This document shows, piece after piece, positions 16,201 to 19,970 of a stretch of 19,970 nucleotides of DNA (within the stretch, counting starts at the first letter, position 1; each line of letters starts with the position of its first letter). Location of the stretch: positions 1-19,970 of the forward strand of contig JAJYJX010000020.1 in assembly GCA_021789095.1 (NCBI GenBank), given 5' to 3'. This DNA comes from a bacterium (GTDB lineage Bacteria > JAMCPX01). A model generated the notes under the pieces. The model saw only the letters and a list, made by a program, of their open reading frames with translations. It searched no databases and was not told the origin of the DNA. Both the position numbers and the translations under genes were made by a program.

Positions 16201-17383
16201 CTTCAAAGAAAAATTGGGCTATTTCGGGTGTATAGGATTCGTTGGGTTTTAACTTGGCATAGAACTCCTCTATCGCTTCCTGCTTTGTGTTTATTTTATC
16301 AAGAAGCATGGTTTCTCTTATACTGCCGCTTATCGAGATATTATCATAATATATAAACTCGAGTTTTTCTATTTTACTGCTTACAATCTTCTCAAAAATA
16401 TCCCTTGTGATGCTCTCGTTGCATTTTAATATTATCTTGCCATCCTTATTCAGCACATCATGCACGGATATCCTTCCATCGATGTCTTCGTATTTTACCG
16501 GTACAGACTTAACTTTATGGGATATTATTCTCCGTGCAAGATTACGCGTGATCTTGGTTCCGGCCGGCACAACGACCTCCCCTGTTGCAGGATCCTGGAT
16601 GTCTACGCTGAACCTCCTGTTCAGCAACAAATCATAATCCAGCTCCATGCTTATACTGTTTTCCCTGATCTTTACAAATTCCGTCTTGTAAAATCTGCGC
16701 AGTATCTCTTCTTCGGTGTAACCCAGGGCCTTAAGAACTACCGTTGCATAGAATTTCTTCTTTTTATCAACTTTCACATACATTATATCCTTTTGATCAA
16801 ACTCAAAATCCAGCCAGGAGCCCTCATACGGGATTATGCGTGCCATATAAAAAGGCCTTCCCGTGCTCTGAATCTTAAGCTTGTCATATTCAAAAAATGC
16901 ACCGGGAGAACGGTGTAACTGGCTTACAATAACTCTCTCTATGCCATTTATTATAAATGTACCGTTTGACGTCATAACAGGGATTTCGCCGAAGAATACC
17001 TCCTGTTCTTTTATATCCCTGACCGTCTTGGTCTTTGTTTCGGGATCAACATCTTTCAGTATAAGTCTGACCATTATTTTCATCGGCATCGTGTACGTCA
17101 AACTCTTTTCCTTGCACTCGTCTACATCGTAAGCCGGCGGATCAAGTATATACCTTACAAACTCGAGGGAAGCGGTTTCATTGTAATCTTTTATAGGAAA
17201 AACAGCATTGAATGCTGCCTGTAATCCGGTGTTCCGGCGCTCTTCAGGCCTAACGTCCGCCTGCAGGAACTGACTGAAAGAATCCAATTGTACCTCGATG
17301 AGATCCGGTATATCCATCAAGGTATGGAATTTCCTGAAATCCTTTCTCGGCACAGAAAACTCATTTAAATCTTTGGCGCTCAT
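13289..17383 (-). CDS. rpoB: DNA-directed RNA polymerase, beta subunit
   Basis: RpoB is the second large RNA polymerase subunit. It has 1364 residues, slightly longer than the 1342 of E. coli. The fork and rifampicin region is clear at about 512-545 ([33 protein letters not shown]). The residues equivalent to E. coli Q513, D516, H526, R529, S531 and L533 are all wild type (here Q520, D523, H533, R536, S538, L540), so the enzyme should be rifampicin-sensitive. [17 protein letters not shown]-like NGFNYEDSI, and [18 protein letters not shown] are further universal motifs. The C-terminal clamp anchor is [46 protein letters not shown] site lies 9 nt before the ATG. It follows rplL after 134 nt containing a hairpin. 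Confidence 0.99.
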   Translation of the reverse strand: [1364 protein letters not shown]

Positions 17384-17448
17384 AAATTATTTACCTCCCA
17401 AAAGGATAAAAATAGCGAACGATAATCACAACGTAAAACACACCTTCT

Positions 17449-17470
17449 CTCTGGAGTTGAAACTCCAGAG
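17449..17470 (-). promoter_or_regulatory. perfect hairpin in the rplL-rpoB gap (attenuator or RNA-processing site candidate)
   Basis: CTCTGGAGTT (17449-17458) and AACTCCAGAG (17461-17470) are perfect inverted complements separated by 2 nt, in practice an 8-9 bp stem with a small loop. The gap of 134 nt (17384-17517) is the longest in the minus-strand array. No T-run follows the stem directly (minus strand AGAAGGTGTGTTTT), so full termination is unlikely. E. coli has an attenuator and an RNase III site in the same gap, and this hairpin is a plausible counterpart. A poor promoter-like TTGTGA-N17-TATCCT lies further downstream, before rpoB. Confidence 0.55.
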
Positions 17471-17517
17471 CACGTTTGCGGAAAGGCATAGATTGGAGAA
17501 TGTACGGCTTTTAATAT

Positions 17518-17943
17518 TTATTTAATCTCTACCTTTGCTCCGACAGCTTCAAGCTGCTGCTTGATCTTTGCCGCATCCTCCTTGGATATACCCTCTTTCA
17601 CAACCTTTGGAGCACCCTCAACAAGTTCCTTTGCTTCTTTCAAACCGAGACTGGTTATGGCTCTGATCTCTTTTATTACCTTAATCTTCTCAGCACCTGC
17701 TTCCGCAAGTGTTACTGTAAATTCGGTCTTCTCTTCTTCCGCCTGCTGAGGCTGTGCTGAAGCCTGGGCCGCAGAAACCGCTGCTCCCATAACAGGCATT
17801 GCTGATGCTTTTATGCCAAACTTATCTTCGAGTGCTTTTACCAGTTCTGCAAGTTCCATAACGTTCATCTTCGATATAGCGGCGAGAATATCGTCCTTGG
17901 TTATTGTTACATTCTTTTCTGCAAGACCTTCCTTTGTAGCCAT
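17518..17943 (-). CDS. rplL: 50S ribosomal protein bL12 (L7/L12)
   Basis: bL12 forms the mobile stalk that recruits translation GTPases, anchored through uL10. It has 141 residues, compared with about 121 in E. coli. The N-terminal dimerisation helices are [31 protein letters not shown] (about 14-44). An Ala/Gln-rich hinge covers about 45-70, and the C-terminal factor-binding domain about 71-141 ([43 protein letters not shown]). Some 11 extra residues ([11 protein letters not shown]) precede the part that aligns with E. coli. The start is supported by a strong AGGAGGT site, and no alternative internal start exists. It is 10 nt downstream of rplJ. Confidence 0.98.
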   Translation of the reverse strand: MATKEGLAEKNVTITKDDILAAISKMNVMELAELVKALEDKFGIKASAMPVMGAAVSAAQASAQPQQAEEEKTEFTVTLAEAGAEKIKVIKEIRAITSLGLKEAKELVEGAPKVVKEGISKEDAAKIKQQLEAVGAKVEIK

Positions 17944-17953
17944 TATCTACCTC

Positions 17954-18478
17954 CTAATTTTTTGTTTGTTTATTTTGTTTTATTCCATTCAATACAGTTA
18001 TTAAGCCTGCTATGGGTGATGCAACAGCGTACACAAACCTTGATATCGGAGCACTTAAAGTATTAACGAGCATGCCTACCAGAGTCTCTCTGTCGGGTAA
18101 TGTTGCCAACAATAATACCCTGTCAGGAACAACAAAATTATTATCAAAAACACCACCCTTAATAACCATAAACGGATGGCTTTTTGAGAATCCGACTATT
18201 TGTTTGGCGACCGCAGCCGGGTCTCCGTAAGAGAACATAACAGCAGTGGAACCTGTAAGCACATTTTTCCCTATTTCAGGCAGTATCCCCTTCGCCGCTA
18301 ACTGAAAGAGCGTATTCTTGACAATCTTAAGATCTCCGTCCTTTGCTCTCAGCTCCCTTCTAAGGTTTGTAAGCTCACCGACTTTCAAACCTTTATATTC
18401 CGTCAGGAATATAGCCCTTGCTTTCATTATTCTTTCCCTTATATCAGAAACGACTTGACCCTTTGACTGTTTATTCAT
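17954..18478 (-). CDS. rplJ: 50S ribosomal protein uL10
   Basis: uL10 binds 23S rRNA and carries the bL12 dimers of the stalk. The 174-residue product has the N-terminal rRNA-binding part (ARAIFLTEYKGLKVGELTNLRRELRAKDGDLKIVKNTLFQLAAKG). Then come LTGSTAVMFSYGDPAAVAKQI and the C-terminal helix that holds bL12 (FVYAVASPIAGLITVLNGI). A GGAGG site lies 7 nt before the ATG. The gap to rplA is only 21 nt, so the long L10-binding leader known upstream of E. coli rplJ is absent here. If autoregulation exists it must act elsewhere. Confidence 0.97.
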   Translation of the reverse strand: MNKQSKGQVVSDIRERIMKARAIFLTEYKGLKVGELTNLRRELRAKDGDLKIVKNTLFQLAAKGILPEIGKNVLTGSTAVMFSYGDPAAVAKQIVGFSKSHPFMVIKGGVFDNNFVVPDRVLLLATLPDRETLVGMLVNTLSAPISRFVYAVASPIAGLITVLNGIKQNKQTKN

Positions 18479-18499
18479 ACCTAAACCTCCGTACGTTTA

Positions 18500-19186
18500 C
18501 TACCTGTACCTGGAAATCTCAACTTTTACACCGGGCCCCATTGTTGTTGATATATATGCATTCTTCAGGAACTGGCCCTTGCTGGTGGACGGTTTGATAG
18601 ATTTTAATTTCTCCATTATCGCGTTAAAATTCTCTGTCAATCTGTCCTCAGGAAATGACTTCTTCCCTATAGCAAGATGAACCACTCCGCCCTTATCATT
18701 TTTTATCTCTACCTTACCTGCCTTTGCCTCTTTCACCGCCCGTACCACATCAAATGTAACAGTGCCAAGTTTGGGGTTCGGCATAAGTTTCTTCGGGCCG
18801 AGTATTTTACCGAGCTTACTCACCATGCCCATCAAGTCGGGCGTTGCGATAACCGTATCAAAATCAATCCACCCGCCGAGAATCTTGTTCACAAGCTCTT
18901 CGGACCCTGCATAATCAGCGCCGACATCCAATGCTTCTTTTTCATTTTTCGTGAATACAAGAACCTTCACCTGCTTGCCCAGACCGTAGGGAAGAACAAC
19001 AGTAGCCCTTACATTCTGATCGGTCTGCTTTGTATCTACGCCAAGATTAACAGAGAGTTCAACTGTTTCATCAAACTTTGGGCCCTTGAGTTTCTTTATA
19101 AGTTCTATACCTTCCTTGAACTCATAGGCCTTGCCACGCTCTACCTGCTTACTTGCTTCATTAAATACTTTTCCGTGTTTTCTCAT
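18500..19186 (-). CDS. rplA: 50S ribosomal protein uL1
   Basis: uL1 forms the L1 stalk at the ribosomal E site and often represses its own operon by binding mRNA. From the ATG at 19186 it has 228 residues, the usual size. Signatures include KFDETVELSVNLGVDTKQTDQNVRATVVLPYGLGK, MGMVSKLGKILGPKKLMPNPKLGTVT, and GKVEIKNDKGGVVHLAIGKKSF. A TTG at 19201 in the same frame would add five residues, but GAGGTG lies 7 nt before the ATG and fixes the start. The gene begins 11 nt after the rplK stop. No L1-operator leader is visible inside the window, since rplK itself follows nusG by 12 nt. Confidence 0.98.
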   Translation of the reverse strand: MRKHGKVFNEASKQVERGKAYEFKEGIELIKKLKGPKFDETVELSVNLGVDTKQTDQNVRATVVLPYGLGKQVKVLVFTKNEKEALDVGADYAGSEELVNKILGGWIDFDTVIATPDLMGMVSKLGKILGPKKLMPNPKLGTVTFDVVRAVKEAKAGKVEIKNDKGGVVHLAIGKKSFPEDRLTENFNAIMEKLKSIKPSTSKGQFLKNAYISTTMGPGVKVEISRYR

Positions 19187-19197
19187 TATAGTACACC

Positions 19198-19623
19198 TCA
19201 AACAACTTCCACGCCCATACTTTTTGCCGTTCCTTCTATGATCTTTACAGCACTGTCTATATCGTACGCATTGAGATCCGCCATCTTTTGCTTTGCTATC
19301 TCAATGAGCTGATCCTTTGTAATCTTGCCGACTTTATTTTTTTTAGGATCGCCGGAACCTTTTTCAAGTTTTATTGCCATTTTTATTAAAACAGATGCAG
19401 GGGGAGATTTTGTAACAAAAGAAAAAGTTCTATCAGAATAGATAGTCACTAATGCCGGTATAATCAAGCCTTCCTGCATCTTCGCTGTCCTCGCATTGAA
19501 TGCCTTGCAGAATTCCATTATGTTAACGCCGTGCTGGCCCAGCGCAGGACCAACAGGCGGTGCCGGATTAGCCTTGCCAGCGGGTATCTGCAATTTTACT
19601 TTTGCAATCGCTGTTTTTGCCAT
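19198..19623 (-). CDS. rplK: 50S ribosomal protein uL11
   Basis: uL11 binds the GTPase-associated region of 23S rRNA and is needed for RelA-dependent stringent control. Its 141 residues match the standard length. The N-terminal domain has [36 protein letters not shown], with the proline-rich thiostrepton-region motif intact. The C-terminal RNA-binding domain includes [20 protein letters not shown] and ends in DAVK-like [19 protein letters not shown]. An AAGGAG site precedes the ATG. It is 12 nt after nusG. Confidence 0.98.
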   Translation of the reverse strand: MAKTAIAKVKLQIPAGKANPAPPVGPALGQHGVNIMEFCKAFNARTAKMQEGLIIPALVTIYSDRTFSFVTKSPPASVLIKMAIKLEKGSGDPKKNKVGKITKDQLIEIAKQKMADLNAYDIDSAVKIIEGTAKSMGVEVV

Positions 19624-19635
19624 TTTTCTTCTCCT

Positions 19636-19970
19636 TTAGTTCTTCTCAACCTGATTGAAGTTAACTTCTACAGGTGTCGACCTTCCGAAAATACTTACCA
19701 GTACCCTCAACCTTCCTTTATCTGCCTTGACTTCCTCTACGATGCCGTTAAAACTCGCAAAGGGACCTTCTATGACTCTTACACTCTCTCCGGTTTCGAA
19801 TGACAATTTCGGTTTTGGCTTTACCGTTCTCTCATGGATCTCGGCTATCAGTTTATTAACCTCTTCATCTGGCACCGAGGGTATTGATCGTATATCCTTG
19901 CCTCCGCCCACAAAACCGGTAACCATGGGTGTCGATTTTACGATATGAAATGCCTCTTCGGTCGGTTCAA
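19636..19970 (-). CDS. nusG: transcription termination/antitermination factor NusG, C-terminal part
   Basis: NusG binds RNA polymerase and links it to Rho or to the ribosome. Only about 111 C-terminal residues are in the window, and the 5' end is beyond the right edge. The visible frame runs [37 protein letters not shown], the end of the NGN domain. A short linker leads to the KOW domain ([50 protein letters not shown]), with the invariant glycine of the KOW motif present. An internal ATG at 19926 lies inside the conserved NGN domain and is not the start. nusG followed by rplK is the standard order. Confidence 0.97.
   Translation of the reverse strand, partial: EPTEEAFHIVKSTPMVTGFVGGGKDIRSIPSVPDEEVNKLIAEIHERTVKPKPKLSFETGESVRVIEGPFASFNGIVEEVKADKGRLRVLVSIFGRSTPVEVNFNQVEKN

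Noticed and set aside
18677-19312. Open frame of 211 codons antisense to rplA and rplK
   Set aside because: It spans two certain ribosomal protein genes and their junction, and its cysteine- and phenylalanine-rich product looks like an antisense translation.

Overview
The window is ordinary bacterial housekeeping DNA from a Gram-negative organism of moderate G+C content. An LptE-type outer-membrane lipoprotein, an IHF-alpha-like protein and the block pheS-pheT-ihfA-merR-tRNA-Pro-surE-pcm-M23 lipoprotein resemble gene orders of Deltaproteobacteria (Desulfobacterota) and related phyla. This placement is inferred from gene order and protein character, not from a phylogeny.

Left part (1-2461). 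A minus-strand tRNA-Ser(CGA) is followed, on the same strand, by the first codons of a gene that runs off the left edge. Divergently, a plus-strand cluster encodes a lysine-rich helical protein of unknown function, LptE and the DNA polymerase III delta subunit (HolA). Between the two divergent units lies a non-coding stretch of about 285 bp. It contains a 173-bp segment bounded by perfect 12-bp inverted repeats, which looks like a small non-autonomous mobile or repeat element.

Right part (2430-19970). Everything else reads on the minus strand as one almost gapless array. In transcription order it is nusG (cut by the right edge), rplK, rplA, rplJ, rplL, rpoB, rpoC, pheS, pheT, ihfA, merR-like, tRNA-Pro(GGG), surE, pcm, a LysM/M23 lipoprotein in the nlpD position, and rpsT. 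Most gaps are below 25 nt or are overlaps. The two longer ones are rplL-rpoB (134 nt, with a perfect hairpin) and M23 gene-rpsT (88 nt, with a promoter-like sequence). holA and rpsT converge and their coding ends overlap by 32 bp.

Functionally the array joins transcription (RNA polymerase beta and beta', NusG), the ribosomal stalk and L1/L11, Phe-tRNA charging, a nucleoid protein, a tRNA, and the damage-repair and envelope set surE-pcm-nlpD. The notable points are organisational. rpoC is followed within 3 nt by pheST, where rpsL-rpsG-fusA would be the usual neighbours. A tRNA lies inside the protein-coding array, and rpoS is absent after the nlpD-like gene. I found no CRISPR array, prophage, toxin or defence system, and no clear candidate for a novel biochemical system. 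The least explained pieces are the inverted-repeat element at 250-422, the unknown helical protein with its duplicated basic tail motif, and the truncated gene next to tRNA-Ser.
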